This document shows positions 33,891-43,084 of a DNA stretch of 64,000 bases, piece by piece. Below the pieces are notes generated by a model, which was not told the origin of the DNA, searched no databases, and worked only from the letters and a program-made list of their open reading frames with translations. Position 1 is the stretch's first letter. Every line of letters begins with the position of its first letter. Origin of the DNA: Salibacterium halotolerans (GTDB lineage Bacteria; Bacillota; Bacilli; Bacillales; Marinococcaceae); NCBI RefSeq assembly GCF_900115625.1, contig NZ_FOXD01000009.1, forward strand, positions 1-64,000, given 5' to 3'. Position numbers and translations under genes: made by a program.

Positions 33891-34075
33891 GCTCAACCCT
33901 ATCACAACCAGGGAAGATGCAGGATTTCGGTTATACATAACAGAATGTGGCGCGTTGATTGCGCATGGAATCCATGCTGCCTCTGGAGAAGAAACAGGAG
34001 GTCGTTCATCGAACAAGAATAAGAAGCCGTTTACGACGAATCATGAATCAAAATTTTTTTAGGAGGAACATAGGC

Positions 34076-34705
34076 ATGGCTGAAAACCGCGATTTTATGA
34101 ACCGCAGACTTCATTCGCTGCTCGGTGTCATCCCCATAGGGATTTTTCTGATTCAGCATTTGACGGTCAATTTCTTTGCAACACGCGGCGCTGAAGCATT
34201 CAATGCTGCTGCGCATTTCATGGAGAGTTTACCATACCGCATTTTTCTGGAAATCTTCATCATTTTTCTCCCTATTCTCTTTCACGCCGTATACGGACTG
34301 TATATAGTATTCCAGGGAAAAAGCAACACCACCCGGTTCGGCTTTTTCAGAAACTGGATGTTCCTTGCACAGAGAATTACGGGAGTTTATCTTCTGGTCT
34401 TCATTGCATGGCACGTTTGGCAGACACGTGTGCAGGCCGCTTTTGGCGCAGACGTGAACTATGATATGATGGCGGAAATACTTAGCAGCCCATTTATGCT
34501 TGTATTCTACATCATCGGCGTGCTCTCAGCGACATTTCATTTTTCCAATGGTCTCTGGTCATTTCTCGTCTCGTGGGGCATTACAGTAACCCCCCGTTCC
34601 CAGCGGCTTGCGACCTATGCGACAGCGGTTGTTTTTGTCGCCCTGTCCGTTATTGGAATGAGTGCGCTGCTCGCATTTATCAATCCTGATTTAGCGAATA
34701 TGTAA
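34076..34705 (+). CDS. sdhC: Succinate dehydrogenase cytochrome b558 subunit
   Basis: This is the membrane anchor that binds two haems and passes electrons to menaquinone. The 209-residue protein has five membrane helices with candidate haem His residues in FLIQHLTVN, PILFHAVYGLY, FIAWHVWQT and SATFHFSNGLW. The start at ATG 34076 lies 8-10 nt behind AGGAGGA. It heads sdhCAB with 15 nt to sdhA. This is the B. subtilis (type B) single-anchor arrangement. Confidence 0.93.
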   Translation: MAENRDFMNRRLHSLLGVIPIGIFLIQHLTVNFFATRGAEAFNAAAHFMESLPYRIFLEIFIIFLPILFHAVYGLYIVFQGKSNTTRFGFFRNWMFLAQRITGVYLLVFIAWHVWQTRVQAAFGADVNYDMMAEILSSPFMLVFYIIGVLSATFHFSNGLWSFLVSWGITVTPRSQRLATYATAVVFVALSVIGMSALLAFINPDLANM

Positions 34706-34720
34706 GGGAGTGTATCACAC

Positions 34721-36502
34721 ATGAGTGATGGTAATATTATCGTAGTCGGCGGCGGGCTCGGAGGCCTGATGGCGACCATTAAAGCAGCCGAAGCCGGCAA
34801 ACAGGTAGACCTTTTTTCCGTCGTTCCCGTTAAGAGATCCCACTCTGTCTGTGCTCAGGGCGGCATTAACGGTGCCGTCGACACAAAGGGTGAAGGGGAT
34901 TCTCCGTGGGAGCATTTTGATGACACCGTGTACGGCGGTGACTTTCTTGCGAACCAGCCTCCGGTAAAAGCGATGGCGGAAGCAGCGCCGGGCATTATTC
35001 ACCTTCTCGACCGGATGGGCGTTATGTTCAACCGCACATCGGAGGGTCTGCTTGATTTCCGTCGTTTCGGTGGAACGCAGCATCACCGCACAGCATTTGC
35101 GGGTGCAACCAGTGGACAGCAGCTTTTGTATGCCCTCGATGAGCAGGTACGCCGCTATGAAGTGGAAGGACTGGTGAACAAATATGAAGGCTGGGAATTT
35201 CTCGGTGCTGTTCTGGATGAAGAAGAACGCTGCCGTGGCATTTCCGCCCAGAACCTGACAACTATGGAAATTGAAACGTTCCGCTCCGATGCTGTCGTAA
35301 TGGCAACCGGCGGACCTGGCATTATTTTCGGAAAAACGACCAACTCCATGATAAACACAGGATTTGCCGCTGCAAGGCTGTATGAACAGGGTGTTTATTA
35401 TGCAAACGGAGAATTTATCCAGATTCATCCAACAGCTATTCCCGGTGATGACAAGCTCCGTCTGATGAGTGAATCCGCGCGCGGGGAAGGCGGACGTGTC
35501 TGGACATACAAAGACGGCAAACCGTGGTATTTCCTGGAAGAAAAGTACCCTGCCTACGGAAACCTTGTACCGCGTGATATCGCGACCCGTGAGATTTTTG
35601 ATGTGTGTGTCAACCAAAAACTCGGGGTGAACGGGGAGAACATGGTGTACCTTGACCTTTCCCACAAAGATCCAAAAGAGCTCGACGTCAAGCTCGGCGG
35701 CATCATGGAAATATATGAGAAGTTCATGGGAGACGACCCACGTAAAGTACCGATGAAAATCTTTCCGGCTGTCCACTACTCCATGGGCGGCATGTGGGTG
35801 AATTATGATCAAATGACAAACATTCCGGGACTGTTCGCAGCCGGGGAATGTGATTATACCCAGCACGGCGCAAACCGCCTGGGCGCAAACGGACTTCTTT
35901 CCGCTATCTACGGCGGCATGGTTGCCGGACCTAGTGCAGTGGAATACGTCAACGGCCTCGATAAACTGGCTGAAGATCTTCCTTCTTCCATCTATGATCG
36001 TTACAAGAAAGAGAATGAAGAGGAATTTGAAAACATCATGAACATGCGCGGGGAAGAGAATGCGTATGCCCTTCACCGGGAACTCGGGGAGTGGATGACA
36101 AACTACATGACGGTTGTCCGTGAAAACGACAGACTGCTTGAAACAGATGAAAAAATCCAGGAACTGATGGAGCGTTATAAAAACATCAATATGCCGGATA
36201 CGGCACGCTGGAGTAATCAGGCTGCTTCTTTCACACGCCAGCTGAAAGGTATGTTGAACCTTGCCCGTGTCATGACGCTCGGCGCGTATCACCGTAATGA
36301 AAGCCGGGGCGCGCATTACAAACCGGAATTTCCGGAACGTAATGATGAAGACTATCTGAAAACAACGAAAGCAAAATACAATCCGGAAAAGAACGAGCCG
36401 GCGTTTGAATATGAAGATGTTGACGTTTCCCTGATTAAACCGCGGAAACGGGATTATTCGAAAGGAAAGGAATCTGAGAAACAAGGAGCTGGTAAACAAT
36501 GA
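34721..36502 (+). CDS. sdhA: Succinate dehydrogenase flavoprotein subunit
   Basis: It oxidises succinate to fumarate with covalently bound FAD in the TCA cycle and respiratory chain. Visible are the N-terminal dinucleotide fold IVVGGGLGGLMA, the flavinylated His41 region RSHSVCAQGGIN, the substrate loop with QIHPTAIPGDDKLRLMSESARGEGG, and the FAD site AAGECDYTQHGANRLGANGLLS. The 593 residues match B. subtilis SdhA. The stop overlaps the sdhB start (ATGA), indicating coupled translation. Confidence 0.97.
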   Translation: MSDGNIIVVGGGLGGLMATIKAAEAGKQVDLFSVVPVKRSHSVCAQGGINGAVDTKGEGDSPWEHFDDTVYGGDFLANQPPVKAMAEAAPGIIHLLDRMGVMFNRTSEGLLDFRRFGGTQHHRTAFAGATSGQQLLYALDEQVRRYEVEGLVNKYEGWEFLGAVLDEEERCRGISAQNLTTMEIETFRSDAVVMATGGPGIIFGKTTNSMINTGFAAARLYEQGVYYANGEFIQIHPTAIPGDDKLRLMSESARGEGGRVWTYKDGKPWYFLEEKYPAYGNLVPRDIATREIFDVCVNQKLGVNGENMVYLDLSHKDPKELDVKLGGIMEIYEKFMGDDPRKVPMKIFPAVHYSMGGMWVNYDQMTNIPGLFAAGECDYTQHGANRLGANGLLSAIYGGMVAGPSAVEYVNGLDKLAEDLPSSIYDRYKKENEEEFENIMNMRGEENAYALHRELGEWMTNYMTVVRENDRLLETDEKIQELMERYKNINMPDTARWSNQAASFTRQLKGMLNLARVMTLGAYHRNESRGAHYKPEFPERNDEDYLKTTKAKYNPEKNEPAFEYEDVDVSLIKPRKRDYSKGKESEKQGAGKQ

Positions 36503-37260
36503 GCGAAGATAAACAGGTTCGTTTTATCATCACGCGCCAGGATAGCCCGGACAGTGAACCGTACACAGAAGAATTCAATCTCAGCTACCGTTCGAATATG
36601 AATGTGATTTCAGCCCTGATGGAAATACGCCGCAACCCTGTCAATGCCGAAGGTCAGGAAACGTCTCCTGTCGTTTGGGACATGAACTGCCTTGAAGAAG
36701 TATGCGGTGCCTGTTCGATGATCATTAACGGCAAGCCGCAGCAGTCCTGTACCGCCCTTGTTGATCATTTTGAACAGCCGATTAAACTGGAGCCGATGCG
36801 GACATTCCCTGTCGTTCGTGACCTTATCGTGGACCGGAGCCGTATGTTTGACTCCTTGAAGAAAGTCAAAGCCTGGATCCCGATCGACGGCACGTATGAT
36901 CTTGGTCCGGGACCACGGATGGCTGAGAACAAACGGCAGTGGGCCTATGAACTTTCGAAGTGCATGACCTGTGGTGTGTGCCTGGAAGCCTGCCCGAATG
37001 TCAATGACAACTCCGATTTTATGGGGCCGGCACCTGTTTCTCTTGTGCGCCTGTATAATGCCCACCCGACTGGTGAGATGAACAAACCGGAACGGCTGGA
37101 AGCATTGATGGGAGAAGGCGGCATTGAAAGCTGCGGTAACTCGCAGAACTGTGTGGAAGTCTGCCCGAAAGGCATTCCACTCACTACATCCATCGCCGCC
37201 CTGAACCGCGACACATCTCTCCAGGCATTCAAAAATTTCTTCGGAAGCGACAGAGCATGA
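36499..37260 (+). CDS. sdhB: Succinate dehydrogenase iron-sulfur subunit
   Basis: It carries three Fe-S clusters linking FAD to the haem anchor. An N-terminal ferredoxin domain with CLEEVCGACSMIINGKPQQSC (2Fe-2S) and a C-terminal domain with CMTCGVCLEACP and CGNSQNCVEVCPKG (4Fe-4S and 3Fe-4S ligands) are clear. The length is 253 residues. It begins inside the sdhA stop and ends the operon at a terminator. Confidence 0.97.
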   Translation: MSEDKQVRFIITRQDSPDSEPYTEEFNLSYRSNMNVISALMEIRRNPVNAEGQETSPVVWDMNCLEEVCGACSMIINGKPQQSCTALVDHFEQPIKLEPMRTFPVVRDLIVDRSRMFDSLKKVKAWIPIDGTYDLGPGPRMAENKRQWAYELSKCMTCGVCLEACPNVNDNSDFMGPAPVSLVRLYNAHPTGEMNKPERLEALMGEGGIESCGNSQNCVEVCPKGIPLTTSIAALNRDTSLQAFKNFFGSDRA

Positions 37261-37273
37261 TAACTATTCAATA

Positions 37274-37304
37274 TCCCCTTCGGACTTTCCGGAGGGGTTT
37301 TTTT
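37274..37304 (+). terminator. Terminator of sdhCAB
   Basis: CCCCTTCGG pairs with CCGGAGGGG (one mismatch) around a short loop, followed by seven T. Confidence 0.85.
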
Positions 37305-37528
37305 GCCGTACCGTAATTGTTTCACTCGATAAAAAAGCAGAGAGACGATGAACGGATTGTCTGCTATGCGGTAATAGTTATTTACGACAGGGGCGTGCAG
37401 TTACATCCCCCAAATCATCAGGTATACCGGTGCTCAGCCGTCACTTCCTTCAACTGCCCGGAATGGAGACACACATTGTGATTGTTTTTGAGGGAAATTT
37501 CCTGTCATATTAAAGGCTGCTGTCCGTA

Positions 37529-37556
37529 ACGCCCTGTTCTCCGGGCGCATAAAATA
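37529..37556 (+). promoter_or_regulatory. Candidate SigK promoter of gerE
   Basis: AC at 37529-37530, 17 nt, then CATAAAATA at 37548-37556 equals the SigK pattern AC-N16/17-CATANNNTA. gerE of B. subtilis is transcribed by SigK in the late mother cell. The rest of the 337-bp gap 37305-37641 shows no gene. Confidence 0.6.
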
Positions 37557-37641
37557 TGCTGACTATATTCTTTCCATCCTCCGACCCTTTCGCCATCAGG
37601 CAGAGGACGGGGACAGCCTTGTCAAGAAAGGGTGAAGCCAC

Positions 37642-37866
37642 TTGAGAGAGATGGACAGAGGTTACCGTACCCTGCTCACAAAAAGGGAACGGGAAGTGTT
37701 TGAATTACTCGTCCAGGATCAGACGACAAAAGAAATAGCCTCCCAGTTATTTATCAGCGAAAAAACGGTCCGGAACCATATTTCCAATACGATGCAGAAG
37801 CTGGGGGTTAAGGGGCGTTCCCAGGCTGTTATTGAACTCATACGGCTTGGAGAACTTTCGATTTAA
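37642..37866 (+). CDS. gerE: Spore-formation regulator GerE
   Basis: GerE is the last mother-cell regulator of sporulation; it activates or represses SigK-dependent coat genes. The 74-residue protein is a single LuxR-type helix-turn-helix domain (LLTKREREVFELLVQD, TTKEIASQLFISEKTVRNHISN, MQKLGVKGRSQAV), almost the same as B. subtilis GerE in length and sequence. The start is TTG at 37642 behind AAAGGGTGA. The place after sdhCAB matches B. subtilis. Confidence 0.96.
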   Translation: MREMDRGYRTLLTKREREVFELLVQDQTTKEIASQLFISEKTVRNHISNTMQKLGVKGRSQAVIELIRLGELSI

Positions 37867-37960
37867 TGAACGGACGGCTTTTCCATAAAGGGATGAAAGT
37901 GGCTGGAAGCGGGGGCGCACGAATCTCCAAAGCCTTGTTTATCTTAAAAACCGGTGATAT

Positions 37961-37999
37961 CCGGCCGTTTCACACCCTTTGGGAAAGCCGGTTCTTTTT
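37961..37999 (+). terminator. Probable terminator of gerE
   Basis: CCGGC (37961) pairs with GCCGG near 37986-37991, extended by TTTC/GGAAA with a bulge, and a TTCTTTTT tail. The structure is imperfect. Confidence 0.5.
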
Positions 38000-38016
38000 A
38001 AATTACTCATCAAACC

Positions 38017-38045
38017 TTGCCGATTGAATGTGAAAGTGCTAAAAT
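38017..38045 (+). promoter_or_regulatory. SigA promoter of ptsHI
   Basis: TTGCCG (38017-38022) and TAAAAT (38040-38045) with 17 nt spacing. The transcript passes through the antiterminator/terminator pair before ptsH. Confidence 0.6.
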
Positions 38046-38093
38046 GAAATATAAGTTTGCAGCGAAGGCATTGTCATATTATTGTACAGATTT

Positions 38094-38122
38094 ACGTGTT
38101 ACTGACTGGATCAGGCATGAGT
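38094..38122 (+). promoter_or_regulatory. RAT antiterminator (GlcT/LicT type) in the ptsHI leader
   Basis: The segment ACGTGTTACTGACTGG plus ATCAGGCATGAGT has the form of a ribonucleic antiterminator and, as far as I recall, closely resembles the GlcT target in the B. subtilis ptsG leader. Its last ten bases are the first ten of the terminator stem at 38113, so the two structures exclude each other, as in known BglG-family systems. No glcT gene is in this window. Confidence 0.65.
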
Positions 38123-38202
38123 AAATGCATCAGGAAGAAATAAGTACCCGCGCAACGGCTTGTTTCTATACCGACCTAATGCGTTTGCTCATGCCTTTTT
38201 TT
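38113..38202 (+). terminator. Long leader terminator upstream of ptsHI
   Basis: An outer 18-bp stem with two G-U pairs (38113-38130 with 38179-38196) encloses a second 9-bp stem (AGAAATAAG with CTTGTTTCT) and is followed by seven T. The 90-nt structure is about 106 nt before ptsH. Confidence 0.75.
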
Positions 38203-38308
38203 ACTAACGTCCGGATTACAAAAAAGAACCAGGAATGCTTGACCTGACGCTGCAATCCTTAGTATGTTTATGAAAGCGATATAAATTATTAGAAAAGGGG
38301 TTTCAGTC

Positions 38309-38572
38309 ATGAAAGAACAAACGTATACCATCACAAACGATACCGGGATCCATGCCCGTCCGGCTACCCAGCTGGTGAACAAAGCCGGCCAGTTTTCTTC
38401 CGAGATTACGCTCGAATATAACGGAAAGTCCGTTAATCTAAAATCCATCATGGGCGTAATGTCTCTTGGTGTCGGCAAAAACTCGGAAGTAACCATCCGC
38501 GTGGAGGGTTCCGATGAAGAAGAAGCTATGCAGGCCGTAGACGAAGTAGTGAAAGAAGGGCTTGGAGAGTAA
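38309..38572 (+). CDS. ptsH: PTS phosphocarrier protein HPr
   Basis: HPr passes phosphate from enzyme I to sugar-specific EIIA domains; phosphorylated at Ser46 by HPr kinase it also works with CcpA. The 87-residue protein has the active His15 in [11 protein letters not shown] and Ser46 in [21 protein letters not shown] precedes the ATG. Its last base is the first of ptsI. In B. subtilis ptsHI lies next to ptsG; here it sits between gerE and racE. Confidence 0.97.
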   Translation: MKEQTYTITNDTGIHARPATQLVNKAGQFSSEITLEYNGKSVNLKSIMGVMSLGVGKNSEVTIRVEGSDEEEAMQAVDEVVKEGLGE

Positions 38573-40296
38573 TGACTACCACTTTGAAAGGTATCGCTGC
38601 CTCCAAGGGCATCGCTTTTGCAAAAGCATTTGTCCTTGAACAGCCGGAAATGAACATCGAAAAGACCGAGATCAACGATACCGGGACGGAGGTGTCCCGC
38701 TTTCATGAAGCGGTGAACAACGCTAAGCGGGAGCTTCAGGTTATTAAAAACAAGACATTAAATGATATGGGAGAGGACAAGGCGGAGATCTTTTCCGCCC
38801 ATCTTCTTGTGCTCGAAGACCCGGAAATCATAGACGGGGTTACTTCAAAAATAAAAGACGAGCAGGTAAATGCTGAATCGGCATTAAAAGAATTATCCGA
38901 CATGTATGTCACGATGTTTGAAGGTATGGACAACGAGTATATGAAAGAACGTGCCTCCGACATACGGGATGTTTCCCAGCGGATTCTTCTTCACCTTCTG
39001 GGCGTGGAAAATACAAGCCTGGCCGCCATTCAGGAAGAGACCGTTGTTATTGCTGAAGACCTGACGCCGTCTGATACCGCGCAGCTTGATTTAAATTATG
39101 TCCTTGGATTTGCGACGGATATCGGCGGACGTACGTCCCACTCAGCCATTATGGCGCGTTCCATGGAGATTCCTGCTGTTGTCGGGACAAAACAGGCAAC
39201 GTCATCCATCCAGACAGGAGATTTTCTCATTATTGACGGCATGGAAGGAGAAGTCATTCTCCAGCCGGATGAAGACATGATTGCTTCCTATAAAAAGAAG
39301 CAGCAGGACTATCTCCGTAAAAAAGAGGAATGGGCGAAGCTTGTAAACGAGCCCTCCACGGCAAAAGACGGCACCCGTGTCGAACTTGCTGCAAACATAG
39401 GAACACCGGATGACCTGGAGGGGGTTCTCGCCAACGGTGCGGAAGGCATCGGTCTGTACCGGACAGAATTCTTATACATGGGCCGGGATGAACTTCCTGA
39501 TGAGGAAGAACAGTTTGAAGCATATAAAAAAGTACTTGAAAAAATGGACGGACGGGCGGTAGTCATCCGCACCCTGGATATCGGCGGAGATAAAGAACTG
39601 CCGTATCTCGATCTGCCGTCGGAACTGAATCCATTTCTCGGTTTTCGTGCCATCCGTCTCTGTCTTGAGCAGACGGACATGTTCCGCACCCAGCTGCGGG
39701 CACTGCTGCGTGCCGGCGCTTACGGGAATCTGAAGATTATGTTCCCGATGGTGGCGACCATCGAAGAATTCCGGGAAGCAAAAGGCATTCTCGAAGATGT
39801 AAAAGAAGACCTCAAGCAGGAAGGGCAGCAGCCGGCAGAAGATGTCGAAACAGGTATTATGGTGGAAATTCCTTCTACCGCCGCAGCGGCCGACATTTTT
39901 GCCAAAGAGGTCGATTTCTTCAGCATCGGTACGAACGACCTTATTCAGTACACAATGGCTGCCGACCGGATGAGTGAAAAAGTATCCCATCTGTATCAGC
40001 CGTATCACCCAGCTGTACTGAGACTGGTCAAGCAGGTGATTGAAGCGGCTCATCAGGAAGGAAAATGGGCCGGCATGTGCGGAGAAATGGCCGGGGAGGA
40101 AACAGCGGTACCTCTGCTTCTGGGTCTCGGCCTCGATGAGTTCAGCATGAGTGCCACGTCTGTGCTGCCCGCCAGAAGCCAGCTTCTAACGCTTACGACG
40201 GAAGATGCAGAAGAACTGGCCGCCGAAGCCGTAAATCTTCCGACAGCCAAGGATGTAGAAGCCCTTGTTTATGAAAAAGGCTTTGTTCAAAACTGA
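38572..40296 (+). CDS. ptsI: PTS enzyme I (phosphoenolpyruvate-protein phosphotransferase)
   Basis: It takes phosphate from PEP onto a His and passes it to HPr. Visible are the N-terminal HPr-binding helices, the phospho-His190 in [13 protein letters not shown], and the PEP-binding TIM barrel with [34 protein letters not shown] and the catalytic Cys region [12 protein letters not shown]. The 574 residues are the normal length. Its ATG overlaps the ptsH stop (TAATG), so translation is coupled. Confidence 0.97.
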   Translation: MTTTLKGIAASKGIAFAKAFVLEQPEMNIEKTEINDTGTEVSRFHEAVNNAKRELQVIKNKTLNDMGEDKAEIFSAHLLVLEDPEIIDGVTSKIKDEQVNAESALKELSDMYVTMFEGMDNEYMKERASDIRDVSQRILLHLLGVENTSLAAIQEETVVIAEDLTPSDTAQLDLNYVLGFATDIGGRTSHSAIMARSMEIPAVVGTKQATSSIQTGDFLIIDGMEGEVILQPDEDMIASYKKKQQDYLRKKEEWAKLVNEPSTAKDGTRVELAANIGTPDDLEGVLANGAEGIGLYRTEFLYMGRDELPDEEEQFEAYKKVLEKMDGRAVVIRTLDIGGDKELPYLDLPSELNPFLGFRAIRLCLEQTDMFRTQLRALLRAGAYGNLKIMFPMVATIEEFREAKGILEDVKEDLKQEGQQPAEDVETGIMVEIPSTAAAADIFAKEVDFFSIGTNDLIQYTMAADRMSEKVSHLYQPYHPAVLRLVKQVIEAAHQEGKWAGMCGEMAGEETAVPLLLGLGLDEFSMSATSVLPARSQLLTLTTEDAEELAAEAVNLPTAKDVEALVYEKGFVQN

Positions 40297-40397
40297 TCTG
40301 CTTCAGGAATAAACCGTATGCCGAATCTGAGACAAAAGACAATAACATTGATCAAAAAACGAAAGTTTGAAAATCTTGTTTAAGAAGCGCTTATATA

Positions 40398-40640
40398 GCG
40401 TAGTCAAAACACGTAGACTCCTGTGGGAACAGCACGAGTCTCGATACCCCGCAGGAAGGGTTTTTCTTCCGAGGGCCCGTAGGATGCGGGTTAGGTCGGC
40501 GTTGGCACAGGACGTGCCGGTTTTAGCCGAACCTCCTCTTTTTCGAGCCGTGCCCACGGCAAAGAAGGCACGATGAGCCCCAGCGAATCGATGCCGCCCT
40601 TGTGCTCTGGAGTAAAAGCGAAGTGTTTTGACGAAGCGGT
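40398..40640. repeat. Dispersed repeat, copy 2, with imperfect terminal inverted repeats
   Basis: Both ends carry GTCAAAACAC in opposite orientation (left GCGTAGTCAAAACACGTAG, right the complement of CGCTTCGTCAAAACACTTCG). Inside are GTAGACTCCTGTGGGAACAG with the complementary CCCGCAGG, and the blocks shared with 9180-9409 in reverse. It looks like the palindromic intergenic repeats seen in many Bacillaceae (family recognised from memory). It codes for no protein. Confidence 0.75.
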
Positions 40641-40654
40641 GTTTAATGCAAAAC

Positions 40655-40697
40655 AAAAATTCCGAACGATTCCTTGAAGGAATCGTTCGGAATTTTT
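40655..40697. terminator. Perfect 21-bp palindrome beside the repeat
   Basis: AAAAATTCCGAACGATTCCTT and its exact complement flank a single central G; T runs lie at both ends, so it could end transcripts from both sides (ptsI from the left). The core CCGAACGATT is shared with the hairpin at 9131-9169. Confidence 0.7.
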
Positions 40698-40930
40698 CAT
40701 TCACTTTAGAGTGTTGTCCCAGACTCTGTTTTTTGGTATACAGTAGAGGGAAGCTATGCATTTCCACTTGAGAGGAATTATTTCGTACTCCAAGGGGATG
40801 AAGCTGTTTGAAATATCACACCCGTCTTGCAATCACGCCGGAAAAAAGAGAGAATATACATGATACAGAAGGTGCCGGAGAAACTTTCAGCACAGCATGA
40901 ATAAACCAATGAGAAATAGAGGGACAACAA

Positions 40931-41740
40931 GTGAACCGACCAATTGGAATTATAGATTCCGGAGTTGGAGGCCTGACCGTGGCCCGGGAGATTGCCCGGC
41001 AGCTTCCAAAAGAAAAAATGATATATATTGGAGATACCGCAAGATGTCCATACGGCCCGCGTCCTGTCCATGAAGTGAGGCAGTTTACGTGGGAGATGAT
41101 TGATCGACTGCAGCAGGAAAACATAAAAATGCTCGTCATTGCGTGTAATACGGCGGCGGCTGTTGTTTTGGAAGAAGTGAAGGAACATCTCGATATTCCG
41201 GTCATCGGGGTTGTACAGCCGGGTGCCATTACAGCCCTGAAGCTGACGAGAACAGATCACGTCGCCGTCATTGGAACGCAAGGGACAATTGCCAGCGGCG
41301 CCTACCCGCGTGCGCTTCATGCTATAAATGAAGATGTACATGTACAGTCGCTCGCCTGTCCCCCTTTTGTTCCTCTGGTCGAACAGGGAATATGTAAAGG
41401 GGAGGAAGCGTTATCGATTGTCCGGCAGACACTTCAGCCGCTCACGGAAGACTCCTCCTTTGACACCCTGATTCTCGGCTGCACCCATTACCCTCTTTTG
41501 GCGGAAGTTATCCAGGAAGTTGTAGGGAGTGAAATCAGGCTCATTTCATCCGGAGACGAAACAGCCAGCGAAGCCAGCACTATTTTGAATTTTAATGATA
41601 TGCTTCACACCGACACGGCGTTCCCGAATCACACGTTTTATACAACCGGGCGGGTTGATCATTTCCGTATGATCGCGGACCACTGGCTGGATGATACGAC
41701 ATCGGATGTCCGGTCCATAAGCCTGGAAAAAACACATTGA
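40931..41740 (+). CDS. racE: Glutamate racemase
   Basis: It interconverts L- and D-glutamate; the D form goes into peptidoglycan. The motifs are clear: [16 protein letters not shown] at the N-terminus with the first active-site region, [14 protein letters not shown] (catalytic Cys) and [14 protein letters not shown] (second catalytic Cys). The length is 269 residues. The start is GTG at 40931; the ribosome-binding site (AGAGGGA) is weak. It precedes gerM as in B. subtilis, but the MarR gene ysmB between them is missing. Confidence 0.93.
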   Translation: MNRPIGIIDSGVGGLTVAREIARQLPKEKMIYIGDTARCPYGPRPVHEVRQFTWEMIDRLQQENIKMLVIACNTAAAVVLEEVKEHLDIPVIGVVQPGAITALKLTRTDHVAVIGTQGTIASGAYPRALHAINEDVHVQSLACPPFVPLVEQGICKGEEALSIVRQTLQPLTEDSSFDTLILGCTHYPLLAEVIQEVVGSEIRLISSGDETASEASTILNFNDMLHTDTAFPNHTFYTTGRVDHFRMIADHWLDDTTSDVRSISLEKTH

Positions 41741-41795
41741 ATTCGTTCGCCCGAATGGCTCTAAAAACAGCGGTTTATCCGGTATTTTCACGGGA

Positions 41796-41828
41796 AAATA
41801 TATTCTGATGGTCTAATTCCCATACAGG
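41796..41828 (+). promoter_or_regulatory. Weak candidate SigE promoter of gerM
   Basis: CATACAGG at 41821-41828 resembles the SigE -10 (CATACANT) and ATATATT at 41798-41804 the -35, with 16 nt between. gerM of B. subtilis is expressed in the mother cell. Confidence 0.35.
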
Positions 41829-41869
41829 CTCGTATAAATAGTACAAACTGGTCTGGGAGGGAAGAATGA

Positions 41870-42949
41870 ATGAAAATGCCGTGGAAGGCAGCAGCCGTAT
41901 TAACGGTGCCTTTTATTTTGCAAGGGTGTGGATTCGGCAGTGATGAGGCAGGGAATATGGACGAACCTCCGGAAGAAGTAACCGAGGAAATAGCATGGGA
42001 GGACTTTGAGGAGGCAGCACAAGAAGATGAATCTTCTTCTTCGGGTGACGAAAAGAAGACAGCGGAAGAGGAAACGGTGGAACGGGAACTTTATCTCATT
42101 GATGAAAATGGAATGGTTGCCCCGCAGACCTTTTCTCTTCCCAAAACGGAAGGTGTACTGAAACAGTCGCTGGAGCACCTCGTCAGCGGAGGGCCGATCA
42201 GTCAGATGGTTCCTAACGGATTCCAGGCTGTTCTGCCTCCCGGTACGGAAGTAGACGTCCGCCTGGATGAAAACGGAACGGCTGTTACTGACTTTTCACC
42301 GGAATTCCGTGACTATGAACCGGAAAAAGAGCAGGCGGTACTTCAGGCTGTAACGTGGACATTGACACAGTTTGAGAATGTGAACGATGTTTCATTCCAG
42401 ATAAACGGCTATCAGCAGGAAACGATGCCCGTGAATGGAACGCCGATTGGAGAGACGTACAGTCGTGACCAGGGAATTAATCTGGACAGTGGAAGCGTCA
42501 GTGACATGACGGACAGCAGCAGCGTCACTGTTTATTTTTTATCCCAAGTTGGGGAAAACTCTTATTATGTTCCTGTTACCCGAAGAATAAGCGGGGACGA
42601 GGAGGATAACAAACTGGACGCTGCGATGAACGAACTGGTCAGAGGTCCTTCGCCGGACAGTAATCTGCACAGCGTTTTTCGTGAAGGAACAACGCTTGCG
42701 GAACCGTCTCAGGTCAAGCAGCAGACCGCGTCCCTCTTTTTCAATGAAGGACTGCTCAGCGGGCAGAATGGATCCGTTTCACAGCAGGCGCTGCACGCGG
42801 TAGCTCTGACGGCAACAGAACTGGAAGGCGTTGAAAATGTAGAACTGAATGTGGAAGGGGCCGAAGAAGTGCTGCGTGTAAACGGGAAATCGCTGGATGA
42901 ACCTTTGGCACGTCCGGCTCTTGTGAATGAAGCTCCTTCCAAAGGATAA
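41870..42949 (+). CDS. gerM: Spore germination/sporulation lipoprotein GerM
   Basis: GerM is a mother-cell lipoprotein needed for normal sporulation and germination. The signal peptide ends in the lipobox LQGC (Cys20), followed by a very acidic linker (residues 25-70, mostly E/D/S). Two GerMN domains follow: about residues 70-185 (LYLIDENGMVAPQTFSL...) and 215-335 (VTVYFLSQVGENSYYVPVTR...). The length of 359 is normal. GGGAGGGAAG lies upstream of ATG 41870. Confidence 0.93.
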   Translation: MKMPWKAAAVLTVPFILQGCGFGSDEAGNMDEPPEEVTEEIAWEDFEEAAQEDESSSSGDEKKTAEEETVERELYLIDENGMVAPQTFSLPKTEGVLKQSLEHLVSGGPISQMVPNGFQAVLPPGTEVDVRLDENGTAVTDFSPEFRDYEPEKEQAVLQAVTWTLTQFENVNDVSFQINGYQQETMPVNGTPIGETYSRDQGINLDSGSVSDMTDSSSVTVYFLSQVGENSYYVPVTRRISGDEEDNKLDAAMNELVRGPSPDSNLHSVFREGTTLAEPSQVKQQTASLFFNEGLLSGQNGSVSQQALHAVALTATELEGVENVELNVEGAEEVLRVNGKSLDEPLARPALVNEAPSKG

Positions 42950-42960
42950 TGATGCAGTGT

Positions 42961-42987
42961 AAGGCGGCAGCATGCTGCCTTCTTTTT
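42961..42987 (+). terminator. Terminator after gerM
   Basis: AAGGCGGCAGC / GCTGCCTT form a compact stem followed by CTTTTT, 12 nt after the gerM stop. Confidence 0.65.
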
Positions 42988-42997
42988 ATCCAGGAAG

Positions 42998-43064
42998 CGT
43001 CTGTCAAGCTCCTGCTTCCCTGAGGGCAGGAGCTGTCAGACGTTACACCGTAACAGGTTTTTTT
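42998..43064 (+). promoter_or_regulatory. Structured leader before rph
   Basis: A large stem (CGTCTG...AGCTCCTGC, 42998-43016, with GCAGGAGCT...CAGACG up to 43042) is followed by a small hairpin GTTAC-ACC-GTAAC (43042-43054) and seven T (43058-43064). It ends just before the AGGGGG ribosome-binding site of rph. It could be an attenuator or a processing site; its role is unknown. Confidence 0.45.
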
Positions 43065-43084
43065 CAGAATAGGGGGATACAAAC

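Noticed and set aside
33859-34075. Open frame upstream of sdhC that would extend SdhC
   Set aside because: SdhC has a strong AGGAGG at 34061-34066 for ATG 34076, and the upstream part lies in the leader downstream of the promoter without a ribosome-binding site.
34715-36499. 594-codon minus-strand frame opposite sdhA
   Set aside because: It is the exact shadow of sdhA, which has clear FAD and active-site motifs; the shadow is Phe/His-rich with no start signal.
38017-38050. Cre site in the ptsHI promoter (TGAAAGTGCTAAAA)
   Set aside because: The central CG of the cre consensus is missing, so the match is not convincing.
40303-40767. 154-codon minus-strand frame over the dispersed repeat
   Set aside because: It runs through a perfect 21-bp palindrome and terminal inverted repeats and has no recognisable domain.
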